Shown piece after piece: positions 1 to 5,249 of a DNA stretch of 6,021 nucleotides (position 1 is its first letter; every line of letters starts with the position of its first letter). Under the pieces are notes generated by a model. That model did not search any database and was not told where the DNA came from. It saw only the letters and a list, made by a program, of their open reading frames with translations. The DNA is from an uncultured Collinsella sp. GTDB taxonomy: Bacteria > Actinomycetota > Coriobacteriia > Coriobacteriales > Coriobacteriaceae. A program made the position numbers and the translations under genes. Location: positions 1 to 6,021 of the forward strand of contig CABQNA010000098.1 in the NCBI GenBank assembly GCA_902465425.1. Reading direction: 5' to 3'.

Positions 1-164
1 CCGAGGCCGATCTGCCCAACACGCCCGATTCGGTCTTTTGCTCTCACGGCGCCGGTTACACGGTCAAATGGTACGACGTACCCGCCGCGGCGCACGTAAA
101 GATCGATCCCGCCACCTTTCGCCCCTGGCGAGCGGCAGACGCAGAGTTCTTCTGCCATAGGTGA
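1..164 (+). CDS. EF-G-like / ribosomal-protection-type translation GTPase, C-terminal fragment
   Basis: Only the last 53 codons lie in the window, read from position 3 to the TGA at 162-164; the gene begins upstream. The visible tail contains TPDSVFCSHGAGYTVKWYDV. From memory this closely resembles the C-terminal motif (TP-S-VFCSHGAG-x-VKW) of TetB(P)/TetM-like translation factor GTPases, which bind the ribosome as EF-G paralogues and in some cases remove tetracycline. The GTPase domain itself is not visible, so neither resistance nor substrate can be claimed. The tail runs about 20 residues past the usual VKW-x-V-x3-H ending and finishes CHR, and the stop codon falls inside the first copy of the palindromic repeat. 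The next gene is on the same strand 93 bases later. The family call rests on one motif and is moderately sure. Confidence 0.68.
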   Translation, partial: EADLPNTPDSVFCSHGAGYTVKWYDVPAAAHVKIDPATFRPWRAADAEFFCHR

Positions 165-187
165 TAGAAGGGCGGCCTCTTTGTCAC
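161..187. repeat. Dispersed palindromic repeat, copy 1 (degenerate)
   Basis: This 27-base imperfect palindrome starts GTGATAGAAGGG and ends CTCTTTGTCAC. It matches the best copy (4533-4559) at 21 of 27 positions by direct comparison, and several differences keep pairing through G-T wobble. It contains the TGA stop (162-164) of the GTPase gene. It could fold in RNA as a weak hairpin at the 3' end of that transcript. It is the most diverged of the four copies. Confidence 0.6.
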
Positions 188-192
188 CTGCT

Positions 193-224
193 GTTGGTAT
201 AACTCAGTATAAGTTGGTATAACT
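193..224 (+). promoter_or_regulatory. Phased GTATAA repeats; candidate operator and promoter of the ATPase gene
   Basis: The 12-mer GTTGGTATAACT occurs twice, at 193-204 and 213-224, exactly 20 bases apart. A third GTATAA lies midway, so GTATAA begins at 197, 207 and 217, one helical turn apart on the same face. Each 12-mer also contains a GTT-N5-AAC half-dyad, as expected of a dimeric regulator site. A workable sigma-70-type promoter can be read within it: TTGGTA (194-199), 18 bases, TATAAC (218-223), with transcription starting near 230 and a leader of about 28 bases. The region is AT-rich compared with its surroundings. That it is a promoter or operator is inferred; the repeat pattern itself is directly seen. 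Confidence 0.5.
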
Positions 225-245
225 ATAGGCAGCGTTTGCCAATCC

Positions 246-252
246 GAGGAGG
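246..252 (+). promoter_or_regulatory. Ribosome binding site of the AAA ATPase gene
   Basis: GAGGAGG lies 5 bases before the ATG at 258, a near-ideal Shine-Dalgarno sequence. It fixes the start of the gene and suggests efficient translation. Confidence 0.8.
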
Positions 253-257
253 CCGAC

Positions 258-1376
258 ATGAATCCAAATCCCTTTAAGCCCACGGCTGGCAAGCGGCCTC
301 CGATACTCATCGGTCGCGAGTCGGTCGTCGAAGATTTCGAGGAAGGGCTCGATAACGGTGCCGGAGCGCCGGGTAGGCTCATGCTCATTACGGGAAACCG
401 CGGTTGCGGCAAGACGGTTCTCTTGCGGGAACTGCAACGTCTGGCCAGCGAGCGCGGATGGGCGGTGGTCCCCGATTCCGCTTCGCTTGGCTTATGCGAC
501 CGCTTGGCCGACGCGCTTCGCTCGAATAAACCCGTTGTGACGTCAATGGAGTTTGGGCCGTCGCTTGGCAAGATGTCGGTCGAGGCGGCGCGAGCAAAGG
601 GCGAAACGTTGCGAGGGCTGGTCAACGAGCGCCTCAAGAAGCTCGGTCCAGGCCAGGGAATCCTGTTTGCGATTGACGAGGCCCAGTCGGCGTCTATTGA
701 AGAGCTGGCAGCGCTGGCCGTCCTCTACCAGCAGGTGCTTGGAGATCAGGACGCTACGGGCTTGTCCGATAGCGACCAGCGCGGTCTTGCGCTGGTGTTC
801 GCCGGCTTACCCAGCATGGTCGACGATCTGCTCGAAGAGCCGAGCGTGACGTTTTTGCGGCGTGCCCAGCAGCGTACGCTGGGGGCTATCTCTTTGCCCA
901 AGGTGCGTGATTCATATATCCAGACGGTTAAAGACGCTGGTCTATACGTTGACGCGGAGACGGCGGATCTTGCGGCACACAAGAGCATGGGGCATCCCTA
1001 TATGGTTCAGCTGGTGGGCTATTACATGTGGCGGTCTGCCGTCCGGCGTGGCTCGCAGGTCATTGAAGTGTGCGATGTCGAGGCTGGCTACGCCGATGCC
1101 GTCTCCGAGTTCTATGAAGCGGTCGACGCGCCCCTGTATTACGGGCTGCGTAGCCCGCAGCGCCTCTTTATCGAGGCTATGGCGGTTGACGAGGGTAAAC
1201 CGACGCGCATGGCGGATATCATTGAGCGTTGCGACCGTACCCAGAGCTGGGCGAGTAAATATCGTGCAAGTCTGATTCGCGAGCGCGTCATCGAGGCTGC
1301 CGGATACGGCCTCGTCCGGTTTACCGTGCCCATGCTGGGCGCGTACATTCGCGATCGAGTTTTATGGCACGAGTGA
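258..1376 (+). CDS. AAA-type ATP-binding protein with C-terminal winged-helix-like region
   Basis: This 372-residue protein has a P-loop GNRGCGKT (residues 46-53), a Walker B strand ILFAIDEAQ with D140-E141, and a sensor-like strand ALVFAGLPS (178-186) followed by an arginine-rich patch RRAQQR (201-206). A lid/sensor-2-like stretch, GHPYMVQLVGYYMW (245-258), follows. The order resembles AAA_16/Orc1-Cdc6- and STAND-type ATPases. Residues of about 290-370 are helical with a basic end and could be a winged helix that binds DNA or a partner. No signal peptide or membrane segment is visible, so it should be cytoplasmic. Such orphan ATPases are common in actinobacteria and clostridia, but their role is not settled; no partner gene (protease, nuclease or toxin) lies next to it here. 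The start is set by GAGGAGG at 246-252. The last codons (HE, stop) lie in sequence shared with the next gene's end. Confidence 0.85.
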   Translation: MNPNPFKPTAGKRPPILIGRESVVEDFEEGLDNGAGAPGRLMLITGNRGCGKTVLLRELQRLASERGWAVVPDSASLGLCDRLADALRSNKPVVTSMEFGPSLGKMSVEAARAKGETLRGLVNERLKKLGPGQGILFAIDEAQSASIEELAALAVLYQQVLGDQDATGLSDSDQRGLALVFAGLPSMVDDLLEEPSVTFLRRAQQRTLGAISLPKVRDSYIQTVKDAGLYVDAETADLAAHKSMGHPYMVQLVGYYMWRSAVRRGSQVIEVCDVEAGYADAVSEFYEAVDAPLYYGLRSPQRLFIEAMAVDEGKPTRMADIIERCDRTQSWASKYRASLIRERVIEAAGYGLVRFTVPMLGAYIRDRVLWHE

Positions 1377-1377
1377 T

Positions 1378-1403
1378 GTGAAAAGGGACGGTCCCTTTGT
1401 CGC
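1378..1403. repeat. Dispersed palindromic repeat, copy 2
   Basis: This 26-base copy has inner arms AAAGGGA / TCCCTTT around a CGG loop. It lacks one C relative to the best copy (4533-4559) and matches it at 23 of 27 aligned positions. It begins one base after the TGA stop of the ATPase gene and fills half of the 50-base gap before the acetyltransferase gene. As RNA it would make a short hairpin; there is no good U-run after it, so an efficient terminator is unlikely. Confidence 0.8.
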
Positions 1404-1426
1404 ATCGATATTTGAGAGGCTAAATA

Positions 1427-1981
1427 ATGGCGATTCATACTGAGCGTTTGACGCTTCGTCCGTGGCGCGAGGCGGATGCGGCGAGCTTGTTTACATATGC
1501 GAGCGACCCGGACGTGGGGCCGGCTGCGGGCTGGCCACCCCATCGAAGCATTGAGGAAAGCAGGGAGATCATTCGGACAGTCTTTGCGGCGCCCCATACC
1601 TTTGCCGTTTGCCTGGCTGCGACAGATGAGCCCGTGGGCAGCATCGGGCTCATGCCGCCTCGCTGTGAGTCGAACAGCCAAAGAGGCGGACTCGAGTTCG
1701 AGGTGGGGTATTGGATCGCCAAGCCATTCTGGGGTCTAGGCTTTGCTCCCGAAGCCGTGCGAGCCATGCAGCGCTATGCGTTCGATACGCTTGGCTGCAA
1801 GGCGCTTTGGTGCGGATACTATGAGGGCAATAACAAGTCGTTACGCGTCCAGCAAAAATGCGGGTTCACGCCACATCACGTTGAGCGCGACGTTCCCTGC
1901 GAGCTTATGGGCGATGTGCGTACCGAGTACTTTACGTATTTGACCCGCGAAGACTGGCACAGGCAGGCGCGGCACGAGTAA
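1427..1981 (+). CDS. GNAT-family N-acetyltransferase (RimJ/RimL type)
   Basis: This 184-residue protein would transfer an acetyl group from acetyl-CoA to an amine; the substrate cannot be read from sequence. The N-terminus ERLTLRPWREADAASLF (6-22) is the typical first strand and helix of the RimJ/RimL-like Acetyltransf_3 group. LEFEVGYWIAKPFWGLGFAPEA (89-110) carries the conserved GYW strand and a pyrophosphate loop WGLGFA, in which the usual Q/RxxGxG/A is partly changed. NNKSLRVQQKCGF (135-147) is the classic N-x-x-S-x-x-V-x-x-K-x-GF ending. Length is normal for the family. The ATG at 1427 follows GAGAGG (1414-1419) by 7 bases. It lies 50 bases after the ATPase gene and 52 before the UvrA-like gene, on the same strand, so co-transcription is likely. 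It could modify a ribosomal protein, another protein N-terminus, or a drug. Confidence 0.88.
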   Translation: MAIHTERLTLRPWREADAASLFTYASDPDVGPAAGWPPHRSIEESREIIRTVFAAPHTFAVCLAATDEPVGSIGLMPPRCESNSQRGGLEFEVGYWIAKPFWGLGFAPEAVRAMQRYAFDTLGCKALWCGYYEGNNKSLRVQQKCGFTPHHVERDVPCELMGDVRTEYFTYLTREDWHRQARHE

Positions 1982-1982
1982 T

Positions 1983-2009
1983 GTGACAAAGGGACAGTCC
2001 TCTTGTCAT
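1983..2009. repeat. Dispersed palindromic repeat, copy 3
   Basis: This 27-base copy reads GTGACAAAGGGACAG, then a right arm with CCTCTTG where the best copy has CCCCTTTG; 22 of 27 positions match. The left arm is intact but the right arm is altered, so the hairpin is weakened. It begins one base after the TAA stop (1979-1981) of the acetyltransferase gene and lies before the UvrA-like gene. Its first GTG could be misread as an upstream start for that gene. Confidence 0.8.
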
Positions 2010-2021
2010 ATTCGATCAACT

Positions 2022-2031
2022 GGAAGGGGAG
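2022..2031 (+). promoter_or_regulatory. Ribosome binding site of the UvrA-like gene
   Basis: GGAAGGGGAG lies just before ATG 2034. It favours that start over the in-frame GTG at 1983, which lies in repeat copy 3 and has no purine-rich site in front of it. Confidence 0.75.
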
Positions 2032-2033
2032 CG

Positions 2034-4526
2034 ATGACGGTGTCGCAGCAACCGGATGCAATCGAAGTGCGTGGCGCGCGCGTCCATAACCTCAAGGACA
2101 TCGATATTGATATCCCGCTGGGAAAGCTCGTGGGTATTGCCGGCGTGTCGGGTTCGGGCAAGAGTTCGCTGGCACTGGGCGTTCTTTACGCCGAGGGCTC
2201 GCGCCGTTACCTGGAGGCGCTCAGCACCTATACTCGCCGTCGTCTGACGCAGGCCGAACATGCCCAGGTGGATGAGGTCTTGCACGTGCCGGCAGCGCTC
2301 GCGTTGCACCAGCGTCCGAGCGTGCCGGGCGTGCGTTCCACTTTTGGCACCATGACCGAGCTCAACAATAGTCTGCGCCTGCTCTTTAGCCGTTGCGCCC
2401 ATCACGTGTGCCCGCACTGCGGGGCGCGCGTGGAGCCGAGCCTTAACGTTGCCGCTGGCCTGTCGCTCACGTGCCCTGCATGCGGTCGCGAGTTTTACGC
2501 GCCGAGCGCCGAGGACCTTGCCTTTAACAGCGGCGGTGCATGCCCCACCTGTGGCGGCACCGGTGTCATGCGCGAGGTGGACGAGGCGAGCCTGGTGCCC
2601 GACGAGTCAAAGACCATCAATGAAGGCGCGGTGCTTCCTTGGGGCACGCTCATGTGGGATCTGATGAAGCAGGTGGCCGGCGAGATGGGCGTGCGCACCG
2701 ACGTGCCGTTTAACCAGCTCACACCTCAAGAGCGCGACATCGTGTTCCATGGTCCGGCGGTTAAGAAGCACATTCTCTACGTTCCCAAAAACGGCGAGGG
2801 CGCCACGCCGCTCGACTTCACCTATTACAACGCCGTCTATACCGTTGAGAATGCGCTTGACAAGGTTAAGGACGACAAGGGCCTCAAGCGCGTTGCGCGC
2901 TTTTTGCGTGAGGGCCCATGTCGTGATTGTGGCGGCACGCGTCTCTCCGAGGCCGCACGCCAGCCCCTGGTATGCGGTATCAATCTGGCACAGGCGGCGG
3001 CCATGACGCTGGGCGAGGCGATTGAGTGGGTGCGCGGGGTGCCTACGTCCTTGCCGGCCGAGATGCAGCCCATGGCAGCGGATATCTGCGATTCACTTTT
3101 GAGCACGGCTCGTCGCTTGGTCGACCTGGGGCTTGACTATCTCTCGCTCGACCGCGCCGGCGCCACGCTCTCCACAGGTGAGCGCCAGCGCGTCCAGCTT
3201 GCTCGCGTGGTGCGCAACCGATCGACGGGCGTGCTCTATGTGCTGGACGAGCCCTCGATTGGCTTGCATCCGGCAAATGTCGACGGCCTGGTAGGCGTGA
3301 TGCGCGATCTGGTTGATGACGGCAACACCGTGGTTGTTGTCGACCACGATACACGCGTACTGGCGGAAGCCGACTATCTGGTCGAGATGGGCCCCATTGC
3401 CGGAGCGGGCGGCGGCAATGTGATCGCCGCTGGTAGGGTAGACGAGGTCGAGCAATCGCGGGGCAGCCGCATCGCGCCGTTTTTGCGCGCCGAGTCCAAG
3501 CGCTTGCGCCCGCAGGTGACTGACGAGGAAATGTTCGACCAGGGTCACATCCGCATGGCAACCGATGCCATCCATACCGTCAAGCCGCTCGAAGTCGATA
3601 TCCCGCGCGGTCGCTTGGTTGCGGTGACGGGCGTTTCGGGTTCGGGCAAGACGACGTTGGTGCTCGAGACGCTCATCCCGGCACTCAAGGCGCAGGCAGC
3701 CGGCGAGCGCTTGCCAAAACATGTGCGTTGGATCGATGCCGAAGGCATTGCCCGCGCAAACCTGATTGACGCTACGCCTATCGGCGCCAACGTGCGCTCG
3801 ACGGTGGCGACTTATGTCGACATCCATGATGAGCTGCGCCGCGCCTTCGCCCGCACGCCAGAGGCCAAGGCAGCCGGCTACAAGGCAGGTGCCTTTAGCT
3901 ATAACACTGGCACTCTGCGCTGCCCTACGTGCGATGGCACGGGCTCGATATCGCTCGACGTGCAGTTTTTGCCCGACGTCGAGATCGTCTGCCCGGCATG
4001 TCGCGGTTCGCGTTATGCAGACACGGCTTCGCATATCCATCGCGAGGGCAAGGATGGGAGCTTGCTTACGTTGCCGCAGCTCATGGACATGAGCGTGGAC
4101 GAGGCTCTCGACGCCACGGTGGGGCTCAAGAAAGTTCAGGCGCGCTTGCAGACCTTGCACGACCTGGGCTTGGGCTATCTTACGCTCGGTGAGCCCACGC
4201 CGGCGCTCTCGGGCGGCGAGGCGCAGCGTCTTAAGCTTGCGAGCGAGATGGGCCGCGTGCAGGATGATGCCGTATTCGTATTTGATGAGCCCACGATCGG
4301 CCTGCATCCGCTCGATGTTCAGGTGTTGCTGAGTGTGTTCGACGGCCTCGTTGCCAAGGGCGCCACGGTTGTCGTGATCGAGCACGACCTCGACCTTATC
4401 CGTAACGCCGATTACGTGATCGACATGGGCCCGGGCGGTGGCGACGCCGGAGGGCAAATCGTCTGCGCCGGCACGCCGGGCGACATCGCAGCCTGCTCCA
4501 AGAGCATTACCGGTCGCTACCTATAA
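2034..4526 (+). CDS. UvrA-like ABC ATPase lacking the UvrB-binding domain (UvrA2/DrrC type)
   Basis: This 830-residue cytoplasmic tandem ABC ATPase should bind distorted or drug-bound DNA. Half one has Walker A GVSGSGKS (37-44), zinc module CPAC-x19-CPTC (147-173), signature LSTGERQRVQLA (379-390), Walker B VLDEPS (403-408) and H-loop H438. Half two has Walker A GVSGSGKT (533-540), zinc module CPTC-x19-CPAC (630-656), signature LSGGEAQRLKLA (725-736), Walker B FDEPT (750-754) and H784. Canonical UvrA has about 940 residues. Here only 17 residues separate CPHC (126-129) from the first zinc module, where the UvrB-binding domain of about 100 residues normally sits. That is the hallmark of UvrA2-type proteins, which include self-resistance factors such as DrrC, so normal handover to UvrB is not expected. 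The start at ATG 2034 follows GGAAGGGGAG. It may share a transcript with the two genes before it. The UvrA family is certain; the physiological role is inferred. Confidence 0.93.
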   Translation: MTVSQQPDAIEVRGARVHNLKDIDIDIPLGKLVGIAGVSGSGKSSLALGVLYAEGSRRYLEALSTYTRRRLTQAEHAQVDEVLHVPAALALHQRPSVPGVRSTFGTMTELNNSLRLLFSRCAHHVCPHCGARVEPSLNVAAGLSLTCPACGREFYAPSAEDLAFNSGGACPTCGGTGVMREVDEASLVPDESKTINEGAVLPWGTLMWDLMKQVAGEMGVRTDVPFNQLTPQERDIVFHGPAVKKHILYVPKNGEGATPLDFTYYNAVYTVENALDKVKDDKGLKRVARFLREGPCRDCGGTRLSEAARQPLVCGINLAQAAAMTLGEAIEWVRGVPTSLPAEMQPMAADICDSLLSTARRLVDLGLDYLSLDRAGATLSTGERQRVQLARVVRNRSTGVLYVLDEPSIGLHPANVDGLVGVMRDLVDDGNTVVVVDHDTRVLAEADYLVEMGPIAGAGGGNVIAAGRVDEVEQSRGSRIAPFLRAESKRLRPQVTDEEMFDQGHIRMATDAIHTVKPLEVDIPRGRLVAVTGVSGSGKTTLVLETLIPALKAQAAGERLPKHVRWIDAEGIARANLIDATPIGANVRSTVATYVDIHDELRRAFARTPEAKAAGYKAGAFSYNTGTLRCPTCDGTGSISLDVQFLPDVEIVCPACRGSRYADTASHIHREGKDGSLLTLPQLMDMSVDEALDATVGLKKVQARLQTLHDLGLGYLTLGEPTPALSGGEAQRLKLASEMGRVQDDAVFVFDEPTIGLHPLDVQVLLSVFDGLVAKGATVVVIEHDLDLIRNADYVIDMGPGGGDAGGQIVCAGTPGDIAACSKSITGRYL

Positions 4527-4529
4527 CCG

Positions 4530-4562
4530 AATGTGACAAAGGGACTGCCCCTTTGTCACATT
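4530..4562. repeat. Dispersed palindromic repeat, copy 4 (perfect), between convergent genes
   Basis: The 14-base arms AATGTGACAAAGGG (4530-4543) and CCCTTTGTCACATT (4549-4562) pair without mismatch around a 5-base ACTGC loop. The 27-base core is 4533-4559. It begins 4 bases after the uvrA-like stop and overlaps the 3' end of trmL, whose TGA (complement of 4556-4558) lies inside the right arm. Being symmetric and placed between convergent genes, it may act as a two-way transcription stop or mRNA 3'-end barrier. There is no long U-run, so intrinsic termination would be weak. Its perfect arms suggest that it is recent or kept by selection. Confidence 0.85.
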
Positions 4563-5155
4563 CCCGGAAAGCCTGTTTGGCGCAGGGCTTCGTAGAGGAC
4601 GATGGCGGCGCTGTTGGAGAGGTTGAGTGCGCTGATGCGGTAGTCGTCCGGGTTGACGAAGTTGCCGCAGATGTCCTGTTGAAGGATGGCCTCGTGGCTG
4701 TCCTCGGTATGCCCGAGCGATTCCTCGTGGGCTTCCCAGGCATCGGCGTTATCGAGCGAGTCGCAATCGCGCAGCATGGGGATGCGCTCGCAGCGCTCGG
4801 GCGCCGCGGCAAGCAGAGGCTCGGGAATGCCCGAGCTCTCGCTGCCAAAGACCAAGTAGTCGCCGTCGCGGTAGGTACTCTGCGCATAGGTGCGGCGTGC
4901 CTTTTTGGTCAGCAGATGCAGGCGTTCGTCGGCGGGGGAGAGGTCGTTGCGCGCAAGGAAATCCTCCCAGCCGGCATAGGTCGTCACGTCCAAGTTTTGC
5001 CAGTAGTCCAGTCCGGCGCGACGTACCGTCTTGTCGTCGAGCGAAAAGCCCAGTGGCTCCACCAGATGCAGGCGGGCGCCGGCAACCACGCAGGTGCGTC
5101 CGATATTGCCCGTATTGGCCGGAATCTCGGGCGCATACAGCACGATATTGAACAT
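4556..5155 (-). CDS. trmL: tRNA (cytidine/uridine-34 2'-O)-methyltransferase, TrmL/YibK type, with inserted segment
   Basis: This SPOUT-fold enzyme methylates the 2'-OH of the wobble nucleotide of certain leucine tRNAs using S-adenosylmethionine. The 199-residue product begins MFNIVLYAPEIPANTGNIGR, almost the same as known TrmL starts. It continues with LHLVEPLGFSLDDKTVRRAGLDY (29-51), YLVFGSESSGIP (100-111) and RIPML (124-128), and ends with LNLSNSAAIVLYEALRQTGF (177-196). These are the SAM-binding knot motifs in order. Family members are usually about 155-160 residues; here RIPM and NLSN lie 50 residues apart instead of about 7, an acidic insertion of roughly 43 residues. The start at 5155 is fixed by AAGGAG four bases upstream and by the conserved N-terminus; a longer reading from 5197 would start inside the terminator hairpin. 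The last codon and the stop lie in repeat copy 4. Confidence 0.93.
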   Translation of the reverse strand: MFNIVLYAPEIPANTGNIGRTCVVAGARLHLVEPLGFSLDDKTVRRAGLDYWQNLDVTTYAGWEDFLARNDLSPADERLHLLTKKARRTYAQSTYRDGDYLVFGSESSGIPEPLLAAAPERCERIPMLRDCDSLDNADAWEAHEESLGHTEDSHEAILQQDICGNFVNPDDYRISALNLSNSAAIVLYEALRQTGFPGM

Positions 5156-5159
5156 GAAT

Positions 5160-5165
5160 CTCCTT
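5160..5165 (-). promoter_or_regulatory. Ribosome binding site of trmL
   Basis: On the - strand this reads AAGGAG, four bases before the ATG at 5155. It is a consensus Shine-Dalgarno sequence that decides the start. It lies only about 11 bases beyond the U-run of the preceding terminator, leaving almost no room for a separate promoter. Confidence 0.8.
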
Positions 5166-5176
5166 GGCTCAGAACG

Positions 5177-5211
5177 AAAAACCACCACGAAGGGCACCTT
5201 CGTGGTGGTTT
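5177..5211 (-). terminator. Rho-independent terminator of the COG0523 GTPase gene, just before trmL
   Basis: A perfect 15-bp stem (5179-5193 with 5197-5211, arms AAACCACCACGAAGG and its complement) closes on a 3-base loop. Read on the - strand, the hairpin runs into five U (complement of 5177-5181) followed by CGUU. It lies 38 bases after the stop of the GTPase gene and 23 bases before the trmL start. On the + strand the stem is followed by only TTT-GG, so it works mainly in the - direction. Confidence 0.85.
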
Positions 5212-5249
5212 GGCGGCTACGTAGGCGGAAAATGCCTGCTTGGATAAAC

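Noticed and set aside
1397..1428. Promoter using TTGTCG of repeat copy 2 as -35 and TAAATAAT as -10
   Set aside because: The -10 would overlap the acetyltransferase start codon, so it could not make a usable message for that gene.
1139..1681. 180-residue open frame on the - strand spanning the ATPase/acetyltransferase junction
   Set aside because: It overlaps two well-supported genes and a repeat, has an arginine-rich low-information product and no ribosome binding site that stands out.
1983..2033. GTG start at 1983 adding 17 residues to the UvrA-like protein
   Set aside because: The added residues are encoded mostly by repeat copy 3, there is no ribosome binding site before it, and ATG 2034 has a strong one and matches where UvrA proteins usually begin.
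3093..4457. 454-residue open frame on the - strand opposite the UvrA-like gene
   Set aside because: It has no recognisable domain and lies wholly opposite a certain gene; long open antisense frames are common in GC-rich coding DNA.
161..4562. The four palindromes as a CRISPR array
   Set aside because: Spacing is gene-sized (hundreds to thousands of bases), copies are diverged, and there are no cas genes.
5156..5197. Longer TrmL start adding MPFVVVFRSEPRRF
   Set aside because: It lies inside the terminator stem and its U-run; AAGGAG and the conserved MFNIVLY start support 5155.
4553..5224. 223-residue open frame on the + strand opposite trmL
   Set aside because: It is antisense to a gene with clear family motifs, begins inside the palindrome and has no known motif itself.
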